A DNA stretch of 64,000 bases from Candidatus Rifleibacteriota bacterium (GTDB taxonomy: Bacteria > Muiribacteriota > Ozemobacteria > Ozemobacterales > Ozemobacteraceae). The notes below the pieces were generated by a model. That model saw nothing but the letters and a program-made list of their open reading frames with translations. It did not search any database and was not told the DNA's origin. The stretch covers positions 86,641 through 150,640 of the forward strand of contig JANJUX010000033.1 of the NCBI GenBank assembly GCA_024710355.1, in the 5' to 3' direction. How positions within the stretch are numbered: the first letter of the stretch is position 1; every line of letters starts with the position of its first letter. Position numbers and translations under genes: made by a program. Shown here piece after piece: positions 16,799-25,658 of this stretch.

Positions 16799-19278
16799 TT
16801 CTTTTCCTCCTTGCTGTTTTTGCCGTGCATGGCCGCGAGAATCTTTTTGTAGCGGCCACTGCGAAGATCTGAGGGAAAAGTCTCGACGAAAGTCTGCAGA
16901 CTCTCTCTGATCTCAGCCTCCGGCACCTGGCTTTTCCTCTGCAGACGCAGTTTCAGCTCAAGCAGATCGGCAGTTTTGAAGCCGGCGGGGTTATCTTTGG
17001 CATATTTTTCGATTTCCTGCAGCAGTTCAGCGGTGTCAGAAGCATTCTGCCGCAGCAGAATCAGATCGGCCTGCATCTCGCTTACCAGAGCCGTTGCTGA
17101 AGCATTTTTGCTGATCGCTTCACTGATTTCGCCTGCCGCTTCGGTGAGTTTGCCGGCATGAGTCAGTCGTTCGGCCTTGAGTGAGCGTTTCAGCAGGTCA
17201 AAATCACCAATAGAGCGCCGCGTAATGAACAGAGCCATTTCGAGCGCATCATTGACGTAGTCACCTTCTGAAGTATCTTCGACAATCTTTTTCAGCTCGC
17301 CCAGGGCCTTCTGATAATCGCCCTGATGCATGGCAAGGCGGGCCGATTCAATCTGATGCAGGCTGATGTGGTCCTGGCGGTCAGCAGCACCCATATCCAT
17401 GGCTTCAAAATCGGGGTTTTCAAGCTTCTTCCCCAGTTCGTTCAGCAATGATTCAGCTGCCGCAAATTTTTCTTCGTAAACCAGCACACGGGCTTTCAGC
17501 AGAGCCGCAAAAACTGCCTTTGACGGCACAGCCTGAAGAAGATCGGTCTGCAGAATACGATCGATGAAATCATGGGCGGCAGCCAGATCATTGCGTTGTT
17601 CGATGGCAAATTTCGCCAGATCCAGAAGCAGTGTCGCCTTGAGATCGGCATCTGCAACACCGCGCTCTTTGACGATGCGACTGGCATTGTCGTAGGCCCT
17701 GGCTTCCCAGGCGTCTTCGTGCGGTGCCATACGCAGCAGCAGGTCAGCCAGCATCAGCTCTACCGTCGATTCGGGGCGTGAATTCATGACCTTTTCGGCC
17801 AGGTCGAAGTGAAAACCGGTCGGAATCAGCAGAGCTTCCTGCTTGAGGCGCTCGTAAAATGCGTAATCAAAGCCGCCGACAGCCTCACTGACAATCGTTT
17901 CAATCTTATCGATATCGCGCGCATCGGCACGCCTGAAATAGAACTCAAGCAGGGCCTGCATGATCGCCGGGTTCTGCGTCTGTTCGCGCAGCTTAAGCAG
18001 CCGCTCTTCGAGTGAAAACCCCGGAGCCGTGCTTTCGTAGAGCTTGTCAAAAACTTCCGGCTTGTAGATGCCGGCAGTCAGAACATGCAGGTATTCTTCG
18101 AGCGCTTCGGCAGGCCGATTCACCGCATCGAGAACCGTGGCCTTCTCTTCTGAAAACAGGGTTGGGTCCTGCAGCATCCTGCGGGCTTCTTCGAAAGCCT
18201 GCAGCGCTTCTTCGTAGAGCTGATGCTCGATCAGTACGGTAGTAAACTCGGTAAAAAATTCACGGGCCGGCATGCTGCCGCCACCCAGCGGCCGGCGCCA
18301 GGTTTCGATCGCTTCTTTCTTCTGTCCGAGCACGAACCTGCAATGACCGAGTTTGCGCAGTGTCACCCAGTCGTCGGGCAAAATTTTCAAGGCCCGCTCA
18401 TGTGTGGTTATGGCGTTTTCCATCGCATTCGTGTCGGTATAGAGATCGGCCAGCTTGCGCAGCAGCATCAGACTAAAATCCAGCTGTTCACCAGCCTCAA
18501 GAATTGCCGCAATTGCCTTGTCCTTGCGCCCGAGCGCTATATGACACTCAGAGGCATATTCGGCAAAAACCTCGCTGCGGTAGCGGGTTCGCCGGGTTTC
18601 GAGTGTATTGAGCAGTTTTTCGACCTCGCCGGTACGCACTGCCAGGTCGAGAAGTTCTTTGAAGGCATCAGGAGCATTGCCGGTCTCGACAAAGGTTTCA
18701 AGCAGCAGCCAGGCTTCATCCTTGCGGCCGGCCTGCAGATAGAAACGGGCCAGCTGTCGGCCAAGCAGCACATCCTGTTCCTTGCCTTTGCGCCAGCCCT
18801 CAATCAGTTCGATACCCTGCCTGAAACGCTGCAGTTCGAAAAGAATGTCGAGTAGCTCTTCACGGGCCATGCGCACAGTGTCTTCAGATCGGTCTTTGGC
18901 GATAATATCGTTGAGCAGCTCGATCGCCGCTTCGAATTCTTTCTGGTCGCGCATGATCGCGGCAATCTGCCGACGCGCCAACGAAGCATGTACGTCGCCG
19001 GGGTATTTTTCCATGACTTCTTTCAGCTGCTGGCGCGCCAGGTTCAGCCGGCGCATGCGCAGCGCCCCCATGGCATTCTGATACAGATCAGCCGCTTCGG
19101 GCGAATAGGTCAGATTTTGCGCTTCGACCACCAGAGCAAGGCCGAAAAACATGAATATCAGAAGCACGGCAATTCTCGACGTCATGCCTGCGAAAACAGG
19201 CATATCAAAAACATCTTCAGATTCCCGCCTGCGCGGGAATGACAGAAAAATGCGCGGGAATGACGTTTTTTTTCTCAT
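16795..19278 (-). CDS. Exported TPR-repeat protein with a repeat element inserted at its N-terminus
   Basis: 827 residues from the ATG at 19278 (which overlaps the upstream stop as ATGA and is preceded by GGGGGTGA), or 796 from the ATG at 19185. After the second start comes a textbook signal peptide (MTSRIAVLLIFMFFGLALVV, cleavage near EAQ). Residues 5-31 of the longer form, with FPRRRES and PVFAGMT, are translated from a dispersed-repeat element (19181-19265). The body is about 20 TPR-like helical pairs (YPGDVHASLARRQI, LKILPDDWVTLRKLGHCRFVLGQ, and others) with no catalytic motif, suggesting a periplasmic scaffold. It sits in the middle of the moxR operon. Which start is used is open: the operon architecture favours 19278, the signal peptide favours 19185. 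Confidence 0.78.
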   Translation of the reverse strand: MRKKTSFPRIFLSFPRRRESEDVFDMPVFAGMTSRIAVLLIFMFFGLALVVEAQNLTYSPEAADLYQNAMGALRMRRLNLARQQLKEVMEKYPGDVHASLARRQIAAIMRDQKEFEAAIELLNDIIAKDRSEDTVRMAREELLDILFELQRFRQGIELIEGWRKGKEQDVLLGRQLARFYLQAGRKDEAWLLLETFVETGNAPDAFKELLDLAVRTGEVEKLLNTLETRRTRYRSEVFAEYASECHIALGRKDKAIAAILEAGEQLDFSLMLLRKLADLYTDTNAMENAITTHERALKILPDDWVTLRKLGHCRFVLGQKKEAIETWRRPLGGGSMPAREFFTEFTTVLIEHQLYEEALQAFEEARRMLQDPTLFSEEKATVLDAVNRPAEALEEYLHVLTAGIYKPEVFDKLYESTAPGFSLEERLLKLREQTQNPAIMQALLEFYFRRADARDIDKIETIVSEAVGGFDYAFYERLKQEALLIPTGFHFDLAEKVMNSRPESTVELMLADLLLRMAPHEDAWEARAYDNASRIVKERGVADADLKATLLLDLAKFAIEQRNDLAAAHDFIDRILQTDLLQAVPSKAVFAALLKARVLVYEEKFAAAESLLNELGKKLENPDFEAMDMGAADRQDHISLHQIESARLAMHQGDYQKALGELKKIVEDTSEGDYVNDALEMALFITRRSIGDFDLLKRSLKAERLTHAGKLTEAAGEISEAISKNASATALVSEMQADLILLRQNASDTAELLQEIEKYAKDNPAGFKTADLLELKLRLQRKSQVPEAEIRESLQTFVETFPSDLRSGRYKKILAAMHGKNSKEEKK
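19181..19265. repeat. dRS3-like dispersed repeat inside a coding region
   Basis: The core ATTCCCGCCTGCGCGGGAAT (19221-19240) is a perfect fit to the pattern ATTCCC-N8-GGGAAT known as dRS3 in Neisseria; similar short palindromes occur in many genomes. A second hairpin, ATGCCTG/CAGGCAT (19184-19190 with 19197-19203), lies on one side. A partial third copy, GCGCGGGAATGACG (19252-19265), lies on the other. The element is in frame and encodes the FPRRRES peptide that often marks such insertions in annotated proteins. Confidence 0.8.
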
Positions 19279-22200
19279 TTTTCACCCCCGTAGATATTCA
19301 GGGATTTGTAATAATCGTTCAGCAGCGGCTTATACGACGGCGGAAACTCCTCTTTCAGGTCGCCGGTGAAGTCTTTGCTCAGATCTCTCGTATCTGAACC
19401 AATTTCGCCGATCGGCTTATCAGGCTGCTGCTGGATGATTTCACTCGCCTTGCGGGCCTTGCGTTCTTCGCTCTCTTCATCGCGATCTTTAATCGCTTTC
19501 TGTGCACGCAGCATGCGGTCATAGATAGACTTCTGCTTTTCGGCGACCTTCTGGCGCATTTCGGGGTTGAGAATCTGGGTTTCGACGTCCTGCATGTCTT
19601 TCATGACGTCTTCGAGGCGACCCATTGAATTCATCTGCTGGCGGCTTTCGCGCATCAGTTTTTCGAGGGCTTCACGAATCTGCCGCTGTTCCATAGCCAG
19701 GCGCTTCATTTCTTCCGGCGACTGGCCGCCTGGTGACATCTGGCGTTTCATCATCTGCTGATACAGGCTCAGCTGGCGACGGGTAAGGTTCTTGAACTGC
19801 TGCAGGGCATCCATCGGGTTCGACGACGAACCGCTGTTGCCCGATTTATCCTGAGCCCGCATCAGCTCAGCGGCCAGACGATTGAAGCTGCGAATGATTT
19901 CCTGCTGGTCTTCCCAGGCCTGGTCGAGAGCCCGATCTTCAAGATTTTTGACAATATTCGAAAACAGCCGCTGTGAGCCCCTGATAGCCTCAACCGCAGT
20001 TGGATCTACAGCGAAACTGCTTTTTACCAGCTGATCGAGGTCGACCTCGAGTTCGGCACCCTGCTGTTTGACAAGCACCTGCAATAACGAAACCTGATCG
20101 ATTACACCCTCGATCTGCGGCTGCTGGCCGCGCATAAACTGGTTCGGCATTTCATTGATTTCGTGATAAAGAAATTCCTGATCGTGCGAAACCCGCAACG
20201 CCCGCCTGATATAGGCAGAAAGATCGAGCTGCGACCCAGAACCACCCTGACACTGCTGGTTAATCTGTTCGGCATTTTTCTTCAACGCATCGAGAAACTT
20301 GAGCATGTTCTGCTGTTTTTCCGCAGCTGAATCAAGATTTTTCTGCGCCATATCCTGCTTGATATCTTCGCCGCGCTTCTGATAGTCGTCGTTTTTCATC
20401 TGATCGCGAATATTTTTCACGTCTTCAAGCACCGGGTTCTGCTTGTAATCTTCGCTCTTGCGGTTCGCGGTCATCTCTTCAGCCTGCTTCTGCAGCTCTT
20501 CAAGCTCTTTGTTGATCTTTTCCTGCTGGTCTTTGAGGTCTTTCAGCTGCGCCTCTTCTTCGGCGCTGAGCTCGCCGCTTTTCATTTTCTCGTTGAGGGC
20601 GGCGGTTTCCGATGCAATCTGCTCCTGACGCTTGTGCAGATCCTCAATGGCATTGGCGAGCGAATTGAATTTCTGCTGCTCACGTACCTGTTCGAGCAGA
20701 TCGATGGTGCGGTCGAGCCCTTTGAGGTATTCTTCCATCTTGAAGGCCTCTTCGTATTTCTGAATGTCTTTCGGATCGATTTTCATTTCCTGCAGCGAAT
20801 CGCGCAGCTGCTGCATCATCTTTTTCGTTTCGTCATCGAGCACTTCATTCATCAGTTCACTGACTTTCTGCATGCGCTCGAGGGCTTCGGGCGAACTGAA
20901 CGGGTTATTTTCCATGTTCTGCTGCAGCTTCTTGAAATTTTCGAGAATATCTTCGGCTTCCTTGGCCGATTTTTCACCCTGTTCCAGGGCCTTTTCAATC
21001 GCCTGCTGCGCCTCGAAATCGAGCTTCTCTTCGTGCTTGATCTCTTCGTAGGCCTTCATCAACACTTCTTTGCGCAACTTCTGGTTTTCGAGGTATTTTT
21101 CGAGCTGCTCGCTCACCTCACCATGCGAAGCCTCTTCGCCGCGATACATGTCATACATCGAGGGCATGTTGATAAAATAGGTCGTCGTCGAAGCCAGGTT
21201 CGGCCGCGGCTGTTGCGCATCTTCGACCTGCACGAAGTAGCTGACCCGGGTGCCGGGCTGCAGTGCCAGCGTATCGAGCATCCAGGGAAATTCGACTTCG
21301 TATTCCGGCATCGGCCTGAAATCAGACTTCATATTTTGCGGAATCAGCGAACTGCGCTCACCAACACTATAGTAAAGAACCATGGCTTTTATGCCATAAT
21401 CGTCGCGGCCAACTGCCTTTATATCAAGCCTTTTTGATGTCGGGAAAGGGATATCGGCGGCCGGTTTGAGCAGTTCGACAGTCGGCGAGGCATCGTATCT
21501 GGCTTTCAGACTGTAAATCACCGGCTTCTCGTTGATCAGGCCGATTTCGTTCTGCAGATAAATTGAATAGCTGGTATCGGTAGCCAGAGCAAACTCATAG
21601 CTGAATTCACTGCTGTTGCGGATTTCGCAGGTCTGAGTCGCACCTGCCTGCAGCACGATACCGCCGGCCGCCAGTTTCTGATCAGCAAAAATATCGAGTC
21701 GCACCCGACTGCCGGTCAGGGCCTCGCCGTCGCCGGCATTTTCCGGAAGTTTGACCGGGCCGGTAGCGACATAAGCTGGCTGGAAAAGCGTCACCTGCAG
21801 GCGCTTAACCTGCGGCCGCGGCATGACTTTGATCGAAAACCTCTGTGACACGAACTTTTCGCAGCGCACCTGGTAGTCGAGCGATGCCTGCAGCGAGTTG
21901 AGGGTGTAGACAAAGCGGCTCTGCGAGGCAGTGGTGTCGGGATACATTTCAACGCGGTTGCTTTCGGTTTTGTCGGGCTCGAAAAGTTCGAGAACGATCG
22001 GCTCGGTCACCGGCCGGCTCGGAACCGCTGAAACTTCGATACTTTCGCCCATTGCCGCCAGGCCATGCCCGGGCTCGACCTCGATAGACAGAGTCGACCA
22101 CGGCGCAATCGCCGTGAACGGGAACAGCAGGCGGCGCGTGCCGATGCCGACCTCTACGGGTGAAAGAAGATACCAGACGCAGGCAAGAACGGCGAAAACC

Positions 22201-22712
22201 AGCATGGTATAAGCCGAGCGCCGGCGCGAAAAGGCTTTAAGCGAGGCAGAAACATCGGCATCGCTGACCTCTTCTGCCATTTCGGCAATGGTGAGTCGGC
22301 GCATCGTCTCAGAAGTGCGGCTGTCACTGGCAGCATTGTCACCGGCGAGAAACTCGACTGCGCTTGACAGGCCCGTGTTGAAGCGGCCGGTTGCCGACTC
22401 GATTTCGACGGCGAGCGCAGTTGGCGACGGGGGCGAGAAAAGGGCTGTAAGCGCATGCCACAGCCACCAGAAGAGCATGTAATAAAGCACCGCCGAAGCC
22501 AGCAGTCTGAAACCCTCTGACTGCAGCGGCGTTCTTTCGGCAAGCAGAAAGACCAGCAGACCGATAAAAAATGAAACGGCGGCCCAGAAAGAGCATTTCA
22601 TCATGACCCGCAGCTGCCGGCCCGAACGGTAGGCAGTCAGGCGAGTCTGCAGGCGTTCTTTCAGCTGCGGAAACTCACGCAGAAATTGGTTCAGCCGGTT
22701 GTCGTTCTGCAT
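19275..22712 (-). CDS. DUF4175-family membrane protein with long coiled coils
   Basis: 1145 residues. Three N-terminal hydrophobic segments (about 40-60, 70-95 and 175-192) are followed by Ig-like beta segments (about 200-500). A very long Gln/Glu/Lys-rich coiled-coil region (about 560-1070) has phrases such as LNEKMKSGELSAEEEAQLKDL and QKQAEEMTANRKSEDY. This layout matches DUF4175 (Pfam family of unknown function), which is regularly found with MoxR, DUF58, VWA and DUF4159 genes. It probably spans the inner membrane with a large periplasmic rod. It starts 7 bases after the stop of the DUF4159 gene, with GTGAGG as ribosome-binding site, and its stop overlaps the next ATG. The function is unknown. 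Confidence 0.82.
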   Translation of the reverse strand: MQNDNRLNQFLREFPQLKERLQTRLTAYRSGRQLRVMMKCSFWAAVSFFIGLLVFLLAERTPLQSEGFRLLASAVLYYMLFWWLWHALTALFSPPSPTALAVEIESATGRFNTGLSSAVEFLAGDNAASDSRTSETMRRLTIAEMAEEVSDADVSASLKAFSRRRSAYTMLVFAVLACVWYLLSPVEVGIGTRRLLFPFTAIAPWSTLSIEVEPGHGLAAMGESIEVSAVPSRPVTEPIVLELFEPDKTESNRVEMYPDTTASQSRFVYTLNSLQASLDYQVRCEKFVSQRFSIKVMPRPQVKRLQVTLFQPAYVATGPVKLPENAGDGEALTGSRVRLDIFADQKLAAGGIVLQAGATQTCEIRNSSEFSYEFALATDTSYSIYLQNEIGLINEKPVIYSLKARYDASPTVELLKPAADIPFPTSKRLDIKAVGRDDYGIKAMVLYYSVGERSSLIPQNMKSDFRPMPEYEVEFPWMLDTLALQPGTRVSYFVQVEDAQQPRPNLASTTTYFINMPSMYDMYRGEEASHGEVSEQLEKYLENQKLRKEVLMKAYEEIKHEEKLDFEAQQAIEKALEQGEKSAKEAEDILENFKKLQQNMENNPFSSPEALERMQKVSELMNEVLDDETKKMMQQLRDSLQEMKIDPKDIQKYEEAFKMEEYLKGLDRTIDLLEQVREQQKFNSLANAIEDLHKRQEQIASETAALNEKMKSGELSAEEEAQLKDLKDQQEKINKELEELQKQAEEMTANRKSEDYKQNPVLEDVKNIRDQMKNDDYQKRGEDIKQDMAQKNLDSAAEKQQNMLKFLDALKKNAEQINQQCQGGSGSQLDLSAYIRRALRVSHDQEFLYHEINEMPNQFMRGQQPQIEGVIDQVSLLQVLVKQQGAELEVDLDQLVKSSFAVDPTAVEAIRGSQRLFSNIVKNLEDRALDQAWEDQQEIIRSFNRLAAELMRAQDKSGNSGSSSNPMDALQQFKNLTRRQLSLYQQMMKRQMSPGGQSPEEMKRLAMEQRQIREALEKLMRESRQQMNSMGRLEDVMKDMQDVETQILNPEMRQKVAEKQKSIYDRMLRAQKAIKDRDEESEERKARKASEIIQQQPDKPIGEIGSDTRDLSKDFTGDLKEEFPPSYKPLLNDYYKSLNIYGGEK

Positions 22713-22719
22713 AGCAACC

Positions 22720-23394
22720 TCACTGCATCATCACGTAAACCAGGATATTGAGAGCCATCTGCATGGCTTTTTCCCTGATTTCGGGGGTATCGTTCGGATG
22801 AATACCAGCGTCTTCAAGACCATCGCCGATATCAGACTCATAAGTATAGAGAATTTTCATGCGCCCCTTGTCGAAAAGCGCATAGGCAGCCGGTGGCTTC
22901 GCGTCGTGCTCGTGAATTTTCGGTAGCCCGTCTTTAAAATCATACATCATCGAGAAAATCGGGTGATCGGTTGGTAGCAGCACCAGTTCACGGTCGGGGT
23001 AGAGACGCCTGATCTCGCGTCTGATGTATTTGTCGATACCATAGCTGTCGTTGACCCACAAAAATCCGCCATTATCGAGATAAATCAGCAGCGTATTGAT
23101 TTCGTGGTCTTTGAAGCGCACCTGCCCGTGACCGGTGAGAAAAAGCATCGGGTAACGGAAAAGCTCCGGGTCAGAAATAGAAACCGCGACATTGTCGGCC
23201 TGTACCGGCATATTAAGCCGTTCGCCCGCCTGCTTGAGCAGATTCGGCATCGAGGTCGGGCCGACATACCAGTCGCCACCGCCATCGTATTTAACTCTCG
23301 GTATCACCATACGATCGAACTCGCCCGCCGCCAGAGGCGTTGCCATGGCAAGCAGCAGCAGTGAAAAAAGAAGGGTTTTAGCGGGGTTGGTCAT
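22720..23394 (-). CDS. Exported DUF4159 protein
   Basis: 224 residues starting at the ATG that overlaps the upstream stop (TGATGA), preceded by GGAGG. It has a signal peptide (TLLFSLLLLAMATPLAAG). The mature part shows the DUF4159 pattern: RVKYDGGGDWYVGPTSMPNLL at the front, YPMLFLTGHGQVRF near residue 85, LDNGGFLWVNDSYG, and a C-terminal LNILVYVM. The fold is related to glutamine-amidotransferase-like/ThuA domains, but no reaction is established. The gene's usual partners (VWA and DUF4175 genes) are on both sides, so it probably works in the periplasm in a complex with them. A frame open 11 codons further upstream (23427) is less likely as it overlaps the VWA gene. Confidence 0.85.
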   Translation of the reverse strand: MTNPAKTLLFSLLLLAMATPLAAGEFDRMVIPRVKYDGGGDWYVGPTSMPNLLKQAGERLNMPVQADNVAVSISDPELFRYPMLFLTGHGQVRFKDHEINTLLIYLDNGGFLWVNDSYGIDKYIRREIRRLYPDRELVLLPTDHPIFSMMYDFKDGLPKIHEHDAKPPAAYALFDKGRMKILYTYESDIGDGLEDAGIHPNDTPEIREKAMQMALNILVYVMMQ

Positions 23395-25658
23395 CAGCTT
23401 AAACCTCCGGTGCGGCGCAGATACCATTCTGCCATGGGCAGCAGCAGCAGAACCAGAAGCAGCAGCCAGCTGTCGCGCAGGTCGAGACTGCGACTTTCAA
23501 GCTTCTGGCCCGGAACCGAATCGATGGCGGCGATGATTTTTTCAGCATCGGCATCGGTGGCGAACAGGCCGCCGGTTTCGCTGGCGAGCTGACGCAGCAT
23601 GGCTTCTTTGATTATTGGCTCGTCGAATTCGGCGGTCGGCATTTCGACAAGCATTTCACCGATGGTACGACCGAGTTCCCGGCCCTGATAACGGGCTTCA
23701 GCCTCGATTCTGTGCAGGCCACGGAAAGCCGGCACAAAAGCGGCTTCATAGCAGCCACGCTCTGACGTTTCGATGCACTGAACGGTGTTGGCATTGTTCT
23801 TTTCATCTCTGACTGTAATCGCCACCTGGGCATTGGTCTGCAGCTGGTTTTTACTGTCGAGAACCCAGACCCTGACGCTGGTTGCCTGCCCAACGTAACC
23901 ACGCGACGATGGCAGTTCGAGACTGATCTGCGCATCTTCACGTCGGTTGGCAAGCCATTTGAACATATTGACCACCATCGCCGAGAATGGCGAAATGCCA
24001 CGATCGGTCGGCACCAGCCTGAATCCGAGCGGCCAGACCGGCCCGCCCGCAAGCATGATCACATGTCCCTGGCCAGCGCGACTCTGCAGCATGAACGGCA
24101 GCAGATCAGAAGCCCCGCGCACTGTCGATCCGATAAGTATTTCGGCGCCGGGTTTCAAACCGCTGTATTCATAAAGTCCGTCAAATTTCGGCAAAGTCGC
24201 GAAGAATTCAAGGTTCTGAATCGGGTCGTCGACGAGACGCAGAAAATTGTATGGCGTTTCACTCGATGGCAGCACCATATTGCCCGGGTTGCCGCGCCAG
24301 AGCTCATCGCCGATATTGACCGGCAGGCGCGCGCCGATTTCGGTTCCGGCATAGCCAAGCTCTGCAAAGGTCTGCCCTGAAGGCAGAACCAGCATACCGA
24401 TACTGCCAGCTTCGAGACGTTTGATAAGTTCAGCTTCAACCGGCTGCAGAAAGCTGTGTGGCATGCCATTGAGCACAACCACATCGGCGTTCTTCAGATC
24501 ATCGCTGAGATTCAGCGCACTTACCGCCCGCTCGGGCTTGAAATCACGCGAACATACCCAGCGGTCATCACGAATTCTGACCCAGTGCGTCAGTCTGGCG
24601 TTCGGGTCGGTAGAGAGGGCGTTACCGATGAATTTCATGTCCCAGGTTGGCCGGCCGCTCAAAGCCAGTACATTCAGACGTTCTCTGACGACTTTCAGCA
24701 GAAAGCCGGCACTGTTGTTGTCGGCGGTCAACTCGTCAGCGACGCCCGGAATCGTCATCTCAAAACGGAAACTGCCTTCGGTATCACAGGGAATGCTGAA
24801 AGCGAAAGGCGCGCGACCAGTATCGGCAGCAAAACTGGCAATGGCGGTCGTGAATGGCTTGCCATCGCGGGTAATCGTTACTTCGACCGCCGAAGTGGCG
24901 AGACGGTGCAGACTGACTTCACCCCTGACCCTGACACTCGAATTAAGATAGCCGAGTGCCGGCGGTTTTGGCAGGTGCAGAGCCAGATCAGGGGCCTCAC
25001 CATCGGCGCCCGGTGCGACAAAATATATGGGCGTGCGCATATTGCTGAGTGCAGTCAGCGGGTTTTCACCGGTGGTGCTGACACCGTCGGTCAGCATGAT
25101 GACACCAAGCAGACTGCCCTCGCCGAGATTGCCCATGAGATTGCGCAGGGCACCGCTGATATCGGTCTGGTTGCCTTCGGCGGCAAAATTGAACTGCTCG
25201 ACTTCCTGGCGTGAAACCGGCGAAACATTGTCAGCAAAGCTGAAAACTTCGGGAAAAATGCCCGTTTTGTCTTCGATTTTTTTGACAAAACCTTTGTTAA
25301 AAAGCTTCTTAACTCGATCAAGGCGCGATTCACCCTGAAATTTGATGCTCATGCTGCGCGAAGTATCGAGCATCACCGCCAGCCGGTTCTTCTGGGGTAT
25401 CCAGCCCGAAATAACCAGAACCGGGCCGGTTAAAAGCAGAGCCAACAGCAATACCCATACAAGACGCAGTGAAAGCAGGCGACGACGCATTGCGACCGGA
25501 ATATTCTTGCCTTCACAGCGATAAGTAAACCAGGCTATCGGCAGCATTACCAGCAGGGTCAGGACCAGACCGGCCCAACCCCAGCCGAGATGCAGACCAG
25601 CCGATTCGATTGCCCGGATCGGCCCGGTATTGAAGCCTAACAGTCTTAGTAGAAACAT
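23394..25658 (-). CDS. Membrane VWA-domain protein with glutamine-amidotransferase-like region
   Basis: 754 residues. Two N-terminal membrane helices (about 28-45 and 62-88) are followed by a von Willebrand A domain whose metal-ion-dependent adhesion site DTSRS is at 98-102, with a later MLTDGVSTTG block. Middle regions contain beta-rich Ig-like segments and a NVLALSGRPTWD...VVLNGMPHSF section, typical of the GATase-like half of these proteins. The C-terminus has a final membrane helix (WLLLLVLLLLPMAEW). The protein thus exposes a VWA domain to the periplasm and is anchored at both ends. The ATG directly follows the stop of the previous gene (TGAATG) with AAGGGGG upstream. Related to BatA/BatB-type proteins of aerotolerance operons; the molecular task is unknown. 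Confidence 0.85.
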   Translation of the reverse strand: MFLLRLLGFNTGPIRAIESAGLHLGWGWAGLVLTLLVMLPIAWFTYRCEGKNIPVAMRRRLLSLRLVWVLLLALLLTGPVLVISGWIPQKNRLAVMLDTSRSMSIKFQGESRLDRVKKLFNKGFVKKIEDKTGIFPEVFSFADNVSPVSRQEVEQFNFAAEGNQTDISGALRNLMGNLGEGSLLGVIMLTDGVSTTGENPLTALSNMRTPIYFVAPGADGEAPDLALHLPKPPALGYLNSSVRVRGEVSLHRLATSAVEVTITRDGKPFTTAIASFAADTGRAPFAFSIPCDTEGSFRFEMTIPGVADELTADNNSAGFLLKVVRERLNVLALSGRPTWDMKFIGNALSTDPNARLTHWVRIRDDRWVCSRDFKPERAVSALNLSDDLKNADVVVLNGMPHSFLQPVEAELIKRLEAGSIGMLVLPSGQTFAELGYAGTEIGARLPVNIGDELWRGNPGNMVLPSSETPYNFLRLVDDPIQNLEFFATLPKFDGLYEYSGLKPGAEILIGSTVRGASDLLPFMLQSRAGQGHVIMLAGGPVWPLGFRLVPTDRGISPFSAMVVNMFKWLANRREDAQISLELPSSRGYVGQATSVRVWVLDSKNQLQTNAQVAITVRDEKNNANTVQCIETSERGCYEAAFVPAFRGLHRIEAEARYQGRELGRTIGEMLVEMPTAEFDEPIIKEAMLRQLASETGGLFATDADAEKIIAAIDSVPGQKLESRSLDLRDSWLLLLVLLLLPMAEWYLRRTGGLS

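Noticed and set aside
15806..16852. 348-codon plus-strand frame antisense to the ThuA-like gene
   Set aside because: The minus-strand gene has a signal peptide, good ribosome-binding site and operon overlaps; the antisense frame exists because of codon bias.
20634..21437. 267-codon plus-strand frame, Phe/Leu-rich
   Set aside because: It is the antisense shadow of the Glu/Lys-rich coiled coil of the DUF4175 protein; the apparent hydrophobic helices come from GAA/AAG codons read backwards.
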